Below, one piece after another: positions 1 through 10,125 of a stretch of 64,000 nucleotides of DNA (positions are counted from its first letter, which is position 1; each line of letters opens with the position of its first letter). Below the pieces are notes generated by a model, which saw nothing but the letters and a program-made list of their open reading frames with translations, had not been told where the DNA came from and searched no databases. The stretch is from Camelus bactrianus (taxonomy: Eukaryota > Chordata > Mammalia > Artiodactyla > Camelidae). The stretch covers positions 6,401,001 through 6,465,000 of the forward strand of contig NC_133573.1 in assembly GCF_048773025.1 (NCBI RefSeq), given 5' to 3'. Position numbers and translations under genes: made by a program.

Positions 1-310
1 CGGTCCTGGGCCTTCCTTCATCTGGTCCTATCCTCTCCAGGGCCAGCCCTCTCCTAGGCATTCCCTCCCCTGTGCCTGACCTTCCCTTGGCCTCTCCTCA
101 CCTGGGACTGCCCTTAACTTGGCCTGTCCTTTGCTGGGACTCCCCTCACTTGGTCCTGCCCTCTTCTGGGCCTGCCGTCTCTTGAGCCTGCCTTCACCTA
201 GACCTTACCTCATGTGGGCCTGTGCTCTCCTGGGCCAGCCCTGTCCTGGGCCTGCGCTCACCAGGGCCTGCCCTCACATGGGCCTGCCCTCACCTGAACC
301 TGCCCTATTG
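1..310. repeat. GC-rich 16-bp minisatellite
   Basis: This is a degenerate tandem array of a unit close to GGGCCTGCCCTCACCT. The 16-bp period is clearest at about 246-305, where three nearly identical units follow one another. Older, more diverged units reach back to the window start, so the array probably continues beyond the left edge. It lies downstream of the SIRP exon on that gene's strand, in what would be its following intron. An open frame across it is an artefact of the repeat. Confidence 0.8.
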
Positions 311-622
311 TGGTAACTGCAGCAAAGTAAGTGAAATCCCTGGCACTTAGGGGCTTGGCTTAGAGTAGGTGCTCAGTAGTTGGAGATTCTGTTGGTAGGT
401 AAAGGACACTACTGAGCATAGTGCTGGCATGTGGCAGGTGTCACCTGGCAGCTGCCATTAAATCAGTAGTGAGTGACCAGCACATGCAGGTGCCTGGTGG
501 CCGGGAAGGACTGTCAGGAAATCTATTCCAGGCAATTCAAGGCCTGGAGCCATAAGCAGGGGGAGGAGCAGATGTGGCCTTGGGGGCAGGTGTGGGCTCG
601 GGCTGGTGTGAGGGGCATCTAC
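311..622 (-). other. putative SIRP intron downstream of the exon
   Basis: This is non-repetitive sequence between the splice donor of the SIRP exon and the minisatellite. It contains a weak MIR/L2-like tail near 350-380 (CTGGCACTTAGGGG, then TAGGTGCTCAGTAG). No further SIRP exon is visible. The next C1-set exon, if it exists, must lie beyond the left edge. Confidence 0.5.
621..622 (-). other. splice donor of the SIRP exon
   Basis: On the minus strand the exon ends ATCTGAG and the intron begins GTAGATG. The GT is present but position +4 differs from the usual GTAAGT/GTGAGT, so it is a weaker donor. The stop codon TGA lies directly before the final G of the exon. Confidence 0.65.
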
Positions 623-943
623 CTCAGATGGTCTGAGACAAGTTGGCAGTCCCACGGAGAGGAGGGCCCCCCTGGAGGGTGACGTGGGCCACCTCGCAGA
701 CGACCTGGGAGCGAACATCCCCTGGGGCCAGCACCACCTTGGCTGTGCTGGAGATGTTGTAGGAAACGCTGTCTCCCTCTGGGTCCACGCTGGTCTGGGA
801 GGCTGTGATCTCACTCCCATTTTTGAACCATTTCAGGGAGATGTTTCTGGGGGAGAAGCCGTGGGATCTGCAGGTGAAGCTCATTGTCTGCTCAGGTGGG
901 GCCCTCTTGGCAGGGCCTGATACCATGGGTGGAGAGGGTTTCA
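623..943 (-). pseudogene. SIRP-like: SIRP-family C1-set immunoglobulin exon, probable pseudogene or gene fragment
   Basis: SIRP proteins are cell-surface receptors of myeloid and lymphoid cells. SIRP-alpha binds CD47 through an N-terminal V-set domain, followed by two C1-set domains. This exon encodes the first C1-set domain. Landmarks in order are VSGPA at the start, the first cysteine in SFTCRSHGFSP, the tryptophan in LKWFKNG, VDPEG, VSYNISSTAKVVL, the second cysteine in VVCEVAHVTLQG, and LRGTANLS at the end. Four N-glycosylation sequons are present (NIS, NGS, NIS, NLS). On the minus strand a pyrimidine-rich acceptor ends at 944 and a GT donor lies at 622-621. The exon is 321 bases, three more than the 318 I recall for the human exon; the extra residue lies in QGGPPLRG. 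The exon is entered in phase 1 as in the family. Its last complete codon (626-624) is TGA where human SIRP has CGA (Arg), as a CpG transition would give. Translation would stop before the third Ig domain and the membrane anchor. No V-set exon was found upstream. Family is certain; the member is not. A functional secreted short form is possible but less likely. Confidence 0.85.
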
Positions 944-945
944 CT
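944..945 (-). other. splice acceptor of the SIRP exon
   Basis: On the minus strand the sequence reads GCTCCTTCTGTAG immediately before the exon. The pyrimidine tract is short but usable. The exon begins with TG of a split codon, the phase 1 entry expected for a SIRP C1-set exon. That the site is intact suggests the exon came from a genomic duplication rather than from reverse-transcribed mRNA. Confidence 0.75.
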
Positions 946-1101
946 ACAGAAGGAGCATTTACAACAATGAACATCATTGTCATTATCATCACTAATGATA
1001 AGCTTGCGACACAGTTAAGAAAGTTCACATATTTTTTATGATTTTGTTTTCAACTTTATTTCAATTCAGTTTTGTTGCAGGGTGAAATAATCAGGTTTAT
1101 T
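946..1101 (-). other. putative SIRP intron upstream of the exon
   Basis: This is T-rich and otherwise non-repetitive sequence next to the acceptor. The open frame of the exon runs into it by chance on the minus strand (residues before VKPS). A signal-peptide-like hydrophobic run there (LVMIMTMMFIVV) is intronic and should not be read as protein. Confidence 0.45.
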
Positions 1102-1183
1102 TCATTTCTTTTTTTTTTTAATCTTTTTTCTTTAATTTACTGAGGATTGAACACAGGACCTCGTGCATGCTAAGCACTGAGCA
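1102..1183 (-). repeat. camelid tRNA-Ala-type SINE, reversed and partial
   Basis: The plus strand reads GAGGATTGAACACAGGACC and then GTGCATGCTAAGCACTGAG, the reverse of the camelid SINE body. A T-rich stretch on its left is the reversed A-rich tail. The box A half is shortened: about a dozen bases between the AAGCA and CTGAG words are missing compared with the copy at 1697. It sits about 160 bases upstream of the SIRP acceptor, in the presumed intron. Confidence 0.75.
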
Positions 1184-1696
1184 GCAGACGAGAGGTGTGG
1201 CTGGGGCCCCTCCCAGCTCCTCATCTGTGAAACAGGACAGCAGGCATTATCCTTCCTGGGGTTGCAGTGAGGGTTCAGTCTGGCAGTGGAAGCATCCTTG
1301 CTTTGAGTAAAATCAAGATGCCTCACAAAACTAAACAAAGTTTTCTCTTTAACCTGGACTGTGTTTATATCCAGAGCTCTCCTTTCAGGTGTTTATTAAT
1401 TTACTCTGTAGTTTTCATTCTTTCCTCAAATATTCCAGTAGGACTAATGTGCCAATCCCTGAATTTCAAAGGAAAAGGAGTGAAGGGATGTTTTTCTGAA
1501 TCTGGATTCCTCTCTTGGGTCAGTTTTGAGCTGAAAGCAAAGATCACTGAGTGCTGAGAAACCAGAGGTAGTTAATTTCTTAATTGTTCTTAAGTCAGAA
1601 GAGACACAGATGCAGGCCCATGAACCAGGCAGAAGCAGCTCCCGTGTCCTGAAAACATACACAAATCAGAGAATCAAAAGTGAGGGTGCAGGAAGG
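1184..1696. other. non-repetitive sequence, no gene seen
   Basis: This is ordinary intronic or intergenic DNA. Open frames here show no family motif and no splice pattern. A SIRP V-set exon (WFRG, YYC motifs on the minus strand) was looked for and not found. Confidence 0.5.
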
Positions 1697-1793
1697 GGGG
1701 TATAGCTCAGTGGTAGAGCACATGCTTAGTGTGTATGGCGTGTGTGAGGTTCTGGGTTCAATCCCCAGTGCCTCCATTAAGGGGAAAAAAAAT
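1697..1793 (+). repeat. camelid tRNA-Ala-derived SINE, near full length
   Basis: The copy starts GGGGGTATAGCTCAGTGG and keeps RNA polymerase III box A (TAGCTCAGTGGTAGAGC) and box B (GGTTCTGGGTTCAATCC). It ends CCCCAGTGCCTCCATT and then an A-rich tail with short interruptions. The middle (GTGTGTATGGCGTGTGTGAG) differs from the usual AGCATGCACGAGG. This is the main evidence that the window is camelid. It is a SINE rather than a tRNA gene, because the acceptor-stem 3' half does not pair and it carries an A-tail. Confidence 0.9.
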
Positions 1794-2059
1794 ATGAGCA
1801 CAGTTTCTCCCTGTAGAAGTTCCCATAGGGTGTCTTCAAACTGTTCATTATTACCCAATATCGCCTGTAAAAGTCAAAAGTCGACAGACAGCAAATATTA
1901 CAAATATTTCCATTTGTTAATAGTTATCTGCTTCCTAAAACTCATGGGACATTTTAAGGATATAGTAAGGGGGTGTTACTTGAATATGTGAAGTCATAAA
2001 AACACCAGCATTCTGGATGCCCCAGAAAGATGAGACATTGCGATCAGCCTGAGGCTGGA
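1794..2059. other. non-repetitive sequence
   Basis: This is unique-looking DNA with no coding, RNA or repeat signal that I recognise. Confidence 0.4.
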
Positions 2060-2345
2060 TGATCCACCCACGACCTTCAGCTCTTCAATTCCCCCCACCA
2101 GCCCTGAGAAGGGGGCCCAAGTGGGGTCCCATGTACAGGACGAGGCTCAGGGAGGACGCAGCTGGCCAAGGACACCAGCGAGGAAAGGTTGGAGCTCATC
2201 TCAGCGCACACAGGGCTGATTGATTTTAGGGTCTCTGATCTTTATCCTTGAGCCTCAGCATCTGATTCTGGACAAACCTGGTCAGACTAGTGAGGATGTA
2301 TGTAAAACACAGGGCCTGGTGTAGAGTAGGTGCTTAGTGAACAGG
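2060..2345. repeat. two MIR fragments
   Basis: At about 2060-2230 an antisense MIR is seen in CGAGGCTCAGGGAGG and GCTGGCCAAGGACACCAG. At about 2270-2345 a sense MIR tail follows (CAGGGCCTGGTGTAG, then TAGGTGCTTAGTGAAC). Both are old and diverged. Confidence 0.55.
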
Positions 2346-3224
2346 ACCTGTGATTGTTATCATGTGAACTGGTCATTCCTAGTTCTGAAACTACCTATTT
2401 ATTCTTAAGGCGGTAAGAAGGCAACATAAAAGCCCAATGGAAGCACCAAGAGGAGTCTCAAATCCTGCTCCATGCAGCTGCCATGTAAAATCCACATGAA
2501 GAAAGTAGAAACACCAAATTATGATTTTTCCCCCTATTTTTAATAGTCCCCTCAGAAAATAAGTTAGGGGAATTGGCTTTCAAAACATGTGAGATCACAG
2601 GTGTTTTTCTGGCTATTCGGTCTTTACAGAAAGCTGGAGGCATTTTGAAAGGAGGGAGGACAGATTCCATCAGTGCCACATTGGTGTGTTGAGGCAGGAG
2701 GGCTCTGGGCTGAGCAGGGAGCGTCTGTGGGGATCCCAGCGCCTGTTTAGACACAAGTCTCTAAAGCTGGGGAGGTCTCCCCATTGATGAAGCTCCGGGC
2801 TGAGGGTGGTCTGGGCAGCCCCTCCTCGAGGCTGGAGAGGGCAGGAAGCCACGCTCAGGGAAAGCGTGCTCCCTGGGGTGGGCTCTGCCTGCCACTCCAC
2901 TGGGTTCACTTTCTTGGGCTACTAATGGCTGGGGAATTGGGCTACCCAGGCACCATGGGGACCCGCCTCTGTCAGGGAACAGCCCAGCTCCATCTGTGAC
3001 CTCAGAGAACACGGAGCCCAGGGCTTCTCTGCCCGGGCTGTGCGGCAGCATCCCCTGCAGGAGTTAATCAGGCAGCTGCCTGGGCCCACGTGTCTCCAAT
3101 TAAACCAGGATTTCTAGGGCAGGGACAGGGGCTGGGGATCTTGTCAACATTGCCCAGGTGCTTCCTGGCCCCACCCCAACCCCAGTTATACTTAGTCCTG
3201 GAGGGAGTGAGCCATCCGAGCCCT
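2346..3224. other. non-repetitive, GC-rich in its right half, no gene seen
   Basis: Overlapping open frames of 70-98 codons occur on both strands at 2458-3051. None has a family motif, a splice context or consistent codon use, and they overlap one another. I read them as chance frames in GC-rich DNA. Confidence 0.45.
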
Positions 3225-3480
3225 CTGGCTTTGGCACATCAGAGCTAATGCTGGTGAAACACATACTCTGTGCCGGGTTCTGCTCTAAGCTCTGTACGTG
3301 GATCCCTCACTCAGTCGCTGCAGCGGCTCTGGAAGGGTGGTGCTGACAGGGACGGACCAGGCCCCTGAGCCCCAATGTGGGCAGTGGGGTACGTGTCTGA
3401 GATCCCAGAGCCGGGACCTTGCAGAGCTGGGATGGGAGCCCAGGCAGCGGGGCTTGGCCCAGGTGCTCAACCACTGTGCA
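3225..3480 (-). repeat. MIR, antisense
   Basis: Diagnostic words are ACTCTGTGCCGGGTTCTG, CTAAGCTCTGTACGTGG, and GAGCTGGGATGGGAGCCCAG near the right end. This is nearly the full MIR body read backwards. Confidence 0.65.
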
Positions 3481-3529
3481 CTGAGGCTCAGTGACACCCT
3501 AGCCCACCCCATCTAGGGCTTTCTAGATC

Positions 3530-3720
3530 CTCTCAAGTCATCACAGACCCTGAAAGGCACCATCTCACAGGTGGGGAAACTGAGGACTAGAGGGAACTGA
3601 GACCTGCCCAGACCACAGCCTGGGGAGACACCAGCATCACTTACTGAGGGGCTGTTCCGTTATCAGGTTTATTGTACCCTCAGGACATCCTGCAAAGTTT
3701 GTGTGATTGTCATCCTTCTA
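3530..3720 (-). repeat. MIR fragments, antisense
   Basis: CATCTCACAGGTGGGGAAAC followed by TGAGGACTAGAG is the reversed MIR core. A second piece follows at about 3640-3720 (CTTACTGAGGGGCTG and GTGTGATTGTCATCC). Confidence 0.55.
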
Positions 3721-4079
3721 CCAATCTCCTCAAGCCCACATCATCTCCCCAAGCCGACATCTTCCATACATCTGGCCTCTTGAGTAGAGTTGTTTTTCCT
3801 CTGTTTCTTTCTAGAAAAACCACATTCTTTAGTTCATGCATGCAAGTAGCATGCTTCTTGTAAGAGATTAATCTATCAGGGGTCCAACATATTAAAATAA
3901 ATAATGAACTTCAGTTTAACACACTAAAGTTGAGAACTTGCCAAAATAAAATCTCCCTGGCATGGATCTCAGTCTCTACAGCAGATGCCTTCAGTCCCAC
4001 ACAAAGGAGGAAGTAAATACACACAGCAGGTGAAGGAGCCTGGAGCACGTGGCGATGTGCATGTGGCAGACCTCAGAGC
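3721..4079. other. non-repetitive sequence, no gene seen
   Basis: This is unique-looking DNA that becomes AT-rich to the right. I see no supported feature. Confidence 0.4.
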
Positions 4080-4280
4080 ACAGGCGGGAGCCATTCAGCC
4101 CTGGGTTCAAGCTGTCCCTTTGCACAGCGTCTGGGAGCCCTTGGGTGCCCTCTCTCTGGAAGACTTACTTGTAGCATCCGGGATAAAATGGTGATGATGA
4201 AAATGAAACATCGTGTATGAAGCACTTGACACGAAGCCTGGAACTTGGTAAGTTCCTAAACAATATTAGCAATTATTTCG
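4080..4280 (+). repeat. MIR, sense
   Basis: The sense MIR order is kept: AGCCCTGGGTTCAAGCTG, then AAAATGGTGATGATG, then AGCCTGGAACTTGGTAAG at the right. Confidence 0.6.
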
Positions 4281-4509
4281 TTTTTAAGTCAACACCTCAT
4301 TTCCGGATGTTGTCACTGACTTGATGTGCTTATGTGCTATGTCAGTCTGAAGCGTGACATATCTGAACCCAGGAAATCAGCAAGACGGGCAAAATTAAAT
4401 GCCATAAGTTGTGCAAAGGTGTTATTTTATCAGGTAGACATGAGCAAATGTAAGATCAAGCTGTTTGGAATTAAAGGTAAATGTTGTAAAACCTGATGTC
4501 TTGTGCTTT

Positions 4510-4640
4510 CATAACTCCCCTAGGACCGCAGGGAATATCTCATCTCTCACTTTACAGGGGAGGAAGCTGAGGGACACATTGCTGCTGGCTCCCTGTGGCT
4601 CAGCTGCTAAGTCAGAAGAGGCCAGTAAGATGAAGAAAGG
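4510..4640 (-). repeat. MIR, antisense
   Basis: CACTTTACAGGGGAGGAAGC followed by TGAGGGACAC is the reversed MIR core. GTGGCTCAGCTGCTAAGTCA continues it. Confidence 0.6.
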
Positions 4641-4789
4641 TCAAGATAATCTTGTTCGATCTCCTAATTTTCAATAACAAATAAATGAAACCCAAAGATC
4701 TAAATATCCATCCATTTGACTTACCTGCTGAATGTCTGAAAAAATTTTAAATGCTAAGTAAATGTTGGTATCATTTTTCATTTTCAAAA

Positions 4790-5395
4790 AATGGTAACAC
4801 CCAATATTAATGATGGTTCAGGAATTTTCTAGAAAACAATTCCATCCCATAGAGCCCTAGTGGAAGGGCACTGCCACAGCTTTTCCTAAAAGTGGTTTGG
4901 CAGCGTGTTTCAAGGGTTCCAAAGTGCACTTCCCCTTGAATCATATAATTCCATTACTCTAAATTTATAGGAAAAGAATAATCAGACATACACAAGGCTT
5001 TGTATTCAAAGATGTTTACTATGGAATTAGTTACAATAACTAAAAAATATAGGAAAGGTAACATACCTATCCAATCCAGAGGGTATTTGTGGCACATTCT
5101 TACGATGAAATCCTCCACAGACAAAATGTAACCTGCAATATGTTTTTAAATAAGAGAATTCTACGGCAGATCATTAAGAGTGAAAAGGAAATTACAAAAC
5201 AGTGTAACCCACATGATTTCTGTTTTGTTGAAAAATAAGTATAATATTCTTATAATCACCAAAATGTAACCCTTCGTGGTGGGATTTAGGCAAGGATTTG
5301 TTTCCGCTCTTTTTGTATGTGTTCTAGATCTTCTCTGATGAACTTATGTAAATTTTAATCTGAAAAATATTACTAAAGAAAAAATATATAAGTAC
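4790..5395 (+). repeat. ancient L1-type 3' end, sense
   Basis: The stretch follows the old mammalian L1M 3' region in order: GGTTTGGCAGCGTG, CACTTCCCCTTGAATC, TAGGAAAAGAATAATCAGAC, AAGATGTTTACTATGG, and the late word GGTGGGATTTAGG. It ends in TTTTAATCTGAAAAAT without a clear poly-A. It is highly diverged, so insertion probably predates the placental radiation. Confidence 0.6.
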
Positions 5396-6359
5396 ACATG
5401 ATAAACGCTAAGAAGTCAGCTGGGTGGAGTCAGTGCTACACGGGGAAGTGGAGGGATAAGCAAAAGCTGGAGGGAGGCTTCTCTTTCGATTTTTGGAATA
5501 AAGCCAGCGGAGTCCTCTAGGTAAAATTACAGCCGAATTTTAAGAGCGTCCTGTTCTTTCCAATCCCTCGTGCTTCCTAGACTGCAGCTGTCTTCAAGCA
5601 ACCTATGAGTAATTAAAATGTGGCCCATAGACGGACCTCCATGTTTTGATAAACACATGTTGATAAAAGGCAGACGGAGAAATGAATGTGTATTTCTTGT
5701 GACAATAATCCTCTCCAAACATGCCGAAGCATTTCCCTTGCTCATATACTTTGATTAAAAGCAATATTCGTATCATATATCATCCACTTAAAAGAAAGAG
5801 AAAAAAAAAGGATCTGGCCCCAGAAGGCAAACCTATGTAGAAACCTTGGTCTTGGTTCATCGTGAGTTAGAGGCCCTGTCCTCCAACGCTGGGCGGGGGC
5901 CAGCTCTGCTCCAAAAGTTGAAAAAAGCACAGTGATTTTTAATATATCAGGGATCCCAACACTTGCAAGTGAGTCACTGCTTTAGCCTAAGCAACACCTG
6001 TGAAGTCTCTGTCTCCAAAGGAGGGTAAAGAAGTCTTTGATGGAACAGCCAACTGAAACTTAACTGAACATGTCTTAAAGGTACAGAGTTCCTGAGGCTT
6101 GGGGCAGAGGGACGGTGGCAGGAGGGGGTGGGTGGTGATGAAAATAGTGAGCAAAGAGCATTTTTAAAGGTAACAGCATATTTAAATGAAATTTCAGCTG
6201 AAGCACTGAGATAATGGATCTTCCAAAGTGATGTCTCAGACTTGACTGCAACATTCTCAAAAAAGTACTTAAAAACTGGTTACAAGACTCTTGAATGCCT
6301 CACCTACAGTGAATGTATAAAAGGAACTGAAGCATTTGTGAATCTAAACAGCACAGGAT
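5396..6359. other. non-repetitive sequence, no gene seen
   Basis: Unique-looking DNA. Short open frames on the minus strand at 5527-6260 have no recognisable motif. No repeat consensus is recognised. Confidence 0.4.
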
Positions 6360-6860
6360 TGATGGATAAAAAAGAATGAAATAATGCCATTTGCAGCAAC
6401 AAGGATGGACCTGGAGATCGTCATTCTAAGTGAAATAAGCTGAAAGAGAATGAAAAATACCATGATATTACTTATATGTGGAATCTTAAAAAAAAAAAAA
6501 AAAAAGGGCGCAAATGAACTTATTTATAAAACAGACAGACTCACAGACATAGAGAAGAAACTTATGGTTACCAGGGGTGAAAGAGGGTGGGGAGAGAGAA
6601 ATTGGGATTCAGGATTTGCATATATAATAACTACTATATATAAAATAGATAAACAACAAGGTCCTACTGTATAGCACAGGGAACTATATTCAATACCTTG
6701 TAACAGTCTATAATGAAAAAGAATCTAAAAAGGAATTATATATATATATATGTACGTATGTATATATATATATATATAACTGAATCACTATGCTGTACAC
6801 CAGAAATTAACACAACATTGTAAATTGACTCTACTTCAGTTAAAAACTTAAAATTTGAGA
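6360..6860 (+). repeat. L1 3' end of cetartiodactyl type, sense
   Basis: It starts with AATGCCATTTGCAGCAACAA and GTGAAATAAGCTGAAAGAG. It continues through AGGTCCTACTGTATAGCAC and GGAACTATATTCAATACC, and ends with GCTGTACACCAGAAATTAAC and TTGACTCTACTTCAGTTAAA. It includes an internal A-run at 6488-6506 and a TA/TG-rich patch at 6736-6780. Low divergence from the other copies in the window suggests a comparatively recent insertion. Confidence 0.8.
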
Positions 6861-6891
6861 AGAACTGAGGTGAGAGTTGCCTAGAGATCGC

Positions 6892-6921
6892 TGTGTGTGC
6901 ACATGCACACGTGCACACACG
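6892..6921. repeat. alternating purine-pyrimidine (TG/CA) tract
   Basis: Thirty bases alternate strictly between pyrimidine and purine (TGTGTGTGCACATGCACACG and onward). They are partly self-complementary around CACATGCACACGTG. A GA-rich run follows to 6960. Confidence 0.7.
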
Positions 6922-6960
6922 GGCACGAGAGAGGAAAAGAGAAGGAGAGAGAGAGAAAGG

Positions 6961-7794
6961 GAACAATCTCAGAATTGAACAGCTTCATTCTAAATAAACA
7001 TCAAGATTGAGAGTACAGAGCTTGACCTCCAGGACAACTTCAGCCAAGGAAGAAGTTTTCTGCTCTGCTGTTCCCTTCAGTCTTTTCCTTGCCGGGACTT
7101 GAAGCTGGTAGGCGTCATTGACCACTCCAAGCACAATGGGGGAGGCAGCGTGGAAGCACTGGGTGAGATGAGGGGGAAGTCAGCTGGCTCAGCTCCTCTG
7201 CCCCTGAGCCAGCCTGCAGAGATGGAGCCGGAAAAGCGGAGCAATTCTGAAGGAAGAATGCTGTCCTCTTATTAATAGGACTAGACGCTGACATTTTTAA
7301 ATTGAAGCAATGTTTTTTGACTCCAGTGACTGGAGACTCTAACGGTGATGAGAAAAATCACAGATGAACCAGGGGTCAACTATTCAGAGTGGATTTAAAC
7401 GTAAATGAAAGACGGGAACATAGGTGCTTTCCAACTGCACCCAGGAGTCGTGCTTGTCAATGTGAGGACTTCATTTATTTTATTAAGGTTTATGTGTATC
7501 ATTAAGAAAGTTTTATTATTGGGGGTTGCTTTTTGTTATGATTTTAAGTTTCAAACTCTAAGTAAAGCAACCAGTAATTTTTTGGATATATCTTGGGCTT
7601 TGATGATGCAGGAAACATGCAATGGGAAAAAAAAAGAGTTGCATAAATCTCAGATTGGTAACACTGAGCTCTTTGCTGTTAGTGTAACTATTTGCAAAAT
7701 AAATTGCATTTTAATTCAGAAAGGGTTCCCACTCTCATCTATAGCCAGGAATTTGAAGGGAAAGGAACCAAGTATTCTTTAGCCCTACATGGTG
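6961..7794. other. non-repetitive sequence, no gene seen
   Basis: A 125-codon open frame at 7405-7782 is the longest in unique DNA on the plus strand. It has no family motif, signal peptide, splice sites or upstream promoter features, and I treat it as chance. Confidence 0.45.
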
Positions 7795-7960
7795 TAGGCT
7801 ATATCTCAGCTTATCCCCACAACCACCCATTGATTTGGCCATGATTCCCAATTTACAGATGCCAAAATTGAGGCTCAGAGGACCTTACCCAGCTAGTAGG
7901 AGGTGAAGCCTTGATTCAAGGCCAGGTGTGACTCTTTGAATGCTCTGTCCAGCAGTCCTG
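7795..7960 (-). repeat. MIR, antisense
   Basis: CAATTTACAGATGCCAAAAT, then TTGAGGCTCAGAGG and CCCAGCTAGTAGGAGGTGAA, is the reversed MIR core and flank. Confidence 0.7.
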
Positions 7961-9109
7961 CCAATGTCATCTTTGGCCACAAGAATGGACCACTATGTCC
8001 TAAGCTCCAGTTCCCATGGACCAGCTGGAATCATTCCACCTGCACAACATTCCATCAGTCCCTGGCGCATGGAGACTAACCCTCAGAAGTGCTACTGCAT
8101 GAACCTCCTCTCCCAGATCACCCAGTCCATGAGGCCCATGAATGTGCTGCACCCCACTTCACCCCACCCCACAAGGGGGTCCTTAAGATGCAACAACACA
8201 TAGCAGAGTGGGGTACAGACTCTGTCCTGAGCCCTGGCCCCTGAACCTTAGTGAGACAGAGTGAAGACCAATCAGTGGCCAAAAACTAGCTTTCTCCCAC
8301 TGACCTGCTGACCAAAGATGGTGAGCGGTGGCCACCAAGGCCCAGATGCTGCATAGCCTCCATGTCCTCATTCAAGAAGGAAGTGGTCAGGCTCTGTGTC
8401 CTCAAAATCACTCCTCTACCCACTCCTCAGGGCCTAGAAGTCAAGAGAGGCTTGGGAGACTTCAATTTTTTTTTTTTAATTTCCAGTCATCTTTTTAAAT
8501 TTGAGATACACCAAAATAGAGTTATAAAACTTGTGATAAATCTTAATTGTTCACATTTTAAAAATAAGTAAAATGAAGAATACTGTTGTCTGACCGCTAT
8601 CAGTATGTATGTGGCTGCTGCAACCACTTGGCTTGGAAATGGTGCCATAAGTTTAAAGTTGAGACCCTATCTGAATAAGAGGCTGTCCTGCACTGACCCC
8701 ATGATGGGTTCTGCCCCAAAGGTCCTCTGTAACACACGCGAAAATATTTAAGATTATGTTATGACTTTTTGAGATGGAAATGCTACCTGTCATTCAGCAA
8801 TTTTTGAATGTCCCACTAACATATTCTAAAGTTAAAACATCTGGATTTTGATGGACCCACTCTCTCATCATTGGTCATGATTCCTCCAAGGAAGCCACAA
8901 AAGACATAGCATCTGATTCTCAGTCTCTAGCAAGGGTTTATTCTCCCTGGATTCAGAGGTCACCATCTAACGCTTCAGTGTGACATCAAAATAATGGGTC
9001 AGAAGATATCTTTCAGTGGAAACTCTGAGACCTGCAGGGAAGTAAAAGTAGTGGTTGGAATTTATGACAACATCAGTACTAATTGAATGTCTCCTGTGGG
9101 TCAGTGAGT
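7961..9109. other. non-repetitive sequence, no gene seen
   Basis: Unique-looking DNA with a T-run at about 8465-8480. No supported feature. Confidence 0.4.
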
Positions 9110-9310
9110 ATGTGTGATGGTTGAACACATGGACTTTGGAGTCAGACAGATCTGAGCTCAATTATTACCTGCCAGGTCTAAGTAAATATTCCATTTTATT
9201 AATGGCCTTTTGTCAGCCATAAAGAGTTATTATCAGGGTTAAAGATAATGTGGCTTGGTACCTGGTGTCTTGAAAGTACCCAACAAATATTAGTTGCAGC
9301 TGCTCTTGTC
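9110..9310 (+). repeat. MIR, sense
   Basis: ATGGACTTTGGAGTCAGACA and GATCTGAGCTCAATTATTAC are the classic left part of MIR. The right end reads AAGTACCCAACAAATATTAG. Confidence 0.75.
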
Positions 9311-9789
9311 ACTGAACACGTGGGTGGTCATAGAAGTAATAGTAATAGTGATGAGAAAATTATGACAAAGAATTTTTTTCCATCCATTTATGTCTAAGTG
9401 AATAGATAAGATACACAAAATAGTTTGGTATTGAAGGGAGCCCCCAAAAGGGCACAAAGTGGTTGAGAACATTTTAAGAGAGGTGACAGCCTGAAGGGTG
9501 AGCAAAATTGGATGAGCACAGAAAAGATGGGAAGTATGGTTAGCACAGGGTATGGTTGGCATAAGCAGAGGCTAGACGGGTGAAAGGAACCCAGGAGGGC
9601 GTGTGGAGGCAGTACGGTGGGACATGAATTCTTGAGCCAGTGTCACCCTGCTCCCAAGTCCCAATTTCAGAACCAAGATGATGGTGGCCAAGCCAGTGAG
9701 GGGTCCCATCCAACTGCCAGTGATACATATTCTTTACTCATGGATTTGTTCACTCATTGTTTCCAGAATGTTCTGGTCCTTGTATTGAT
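9311..9789. other. non-repetitive sequence
   Basis: No gene or recognised repeat. Its right part may be the diverged start of the LTR that follows. Confidence 0.35.
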
Positions 9790-10125
9790 AGGGACTTTCT
9801 GGAAGCAATCAGATAAAAACAAGGTCATTAGGAAGGATCCTAATCCAGTAAAATCAGCATCCTTATAAAAAGGGGATATTTGGACAGAAAAGCATGCATA
9901 GAGAGAACACAATATGAAATACACAGGGAAAAGATGGCAGCCTACAAGCCAAGGGGAAGGCTCAGGAACAGGTCCTTCCCTTGCTGCCCTCAAAACGAAT
10001 CAGCTCTGCTGACACTTTGACCTTGACTTCTAGCCTCCAGAACTGTGAGACAATCAATTTCTGTTTTTTAAGTCACCCAGTTTATGTTACTTTGTAATGG
10101 CAGCCCTCAAACACTAAGGCAAATA
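9790..10125 (+). repeat. old ERVL-MaLR LTR fragment (MLT1-type), sense
   Basis: The order CTAATCCAGTAAAATCAGC, CTTATAAAAAGGGGATATTT, CTACAAGCCAAGG, TAGCCTCCAGAACTGTGAGA and AAGTCACCCAGTTTATG is the 3' two-thirds of an MLT1-type LTR. No internal retroviral region is attached. It is a diverged fossil of likely pre-placental or early placental age. Confidence 0.7.

Noticed and set aside
119-316. 65-codon plus-strand open frame
   Set aside because: It is a translation of the 16-bp minisatellite.
944-1028. signal-peptide-like N-terminus joined to the SIRP domain
   Set aside because: The hydrophobic residues are read through from the intron across the splice acceptor. SIRP signal peptides are encoded by a separate exon before the V-set exon.
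1697-1770. tRNA-Ala gene
   Set aside because: Box A and box B are present, but the ends do not pair into an acceptor stem. The sequence carries a SINE tail and A-run, and it matches the camelid SINE at 57041.
7405-7782. 125-codon plus-strand open frame as a gene
   Set aside because: It has no motif, no signal peptide and no splice or promoter context. Frames of this size are expected by chance in AT-rich DNA of this length.
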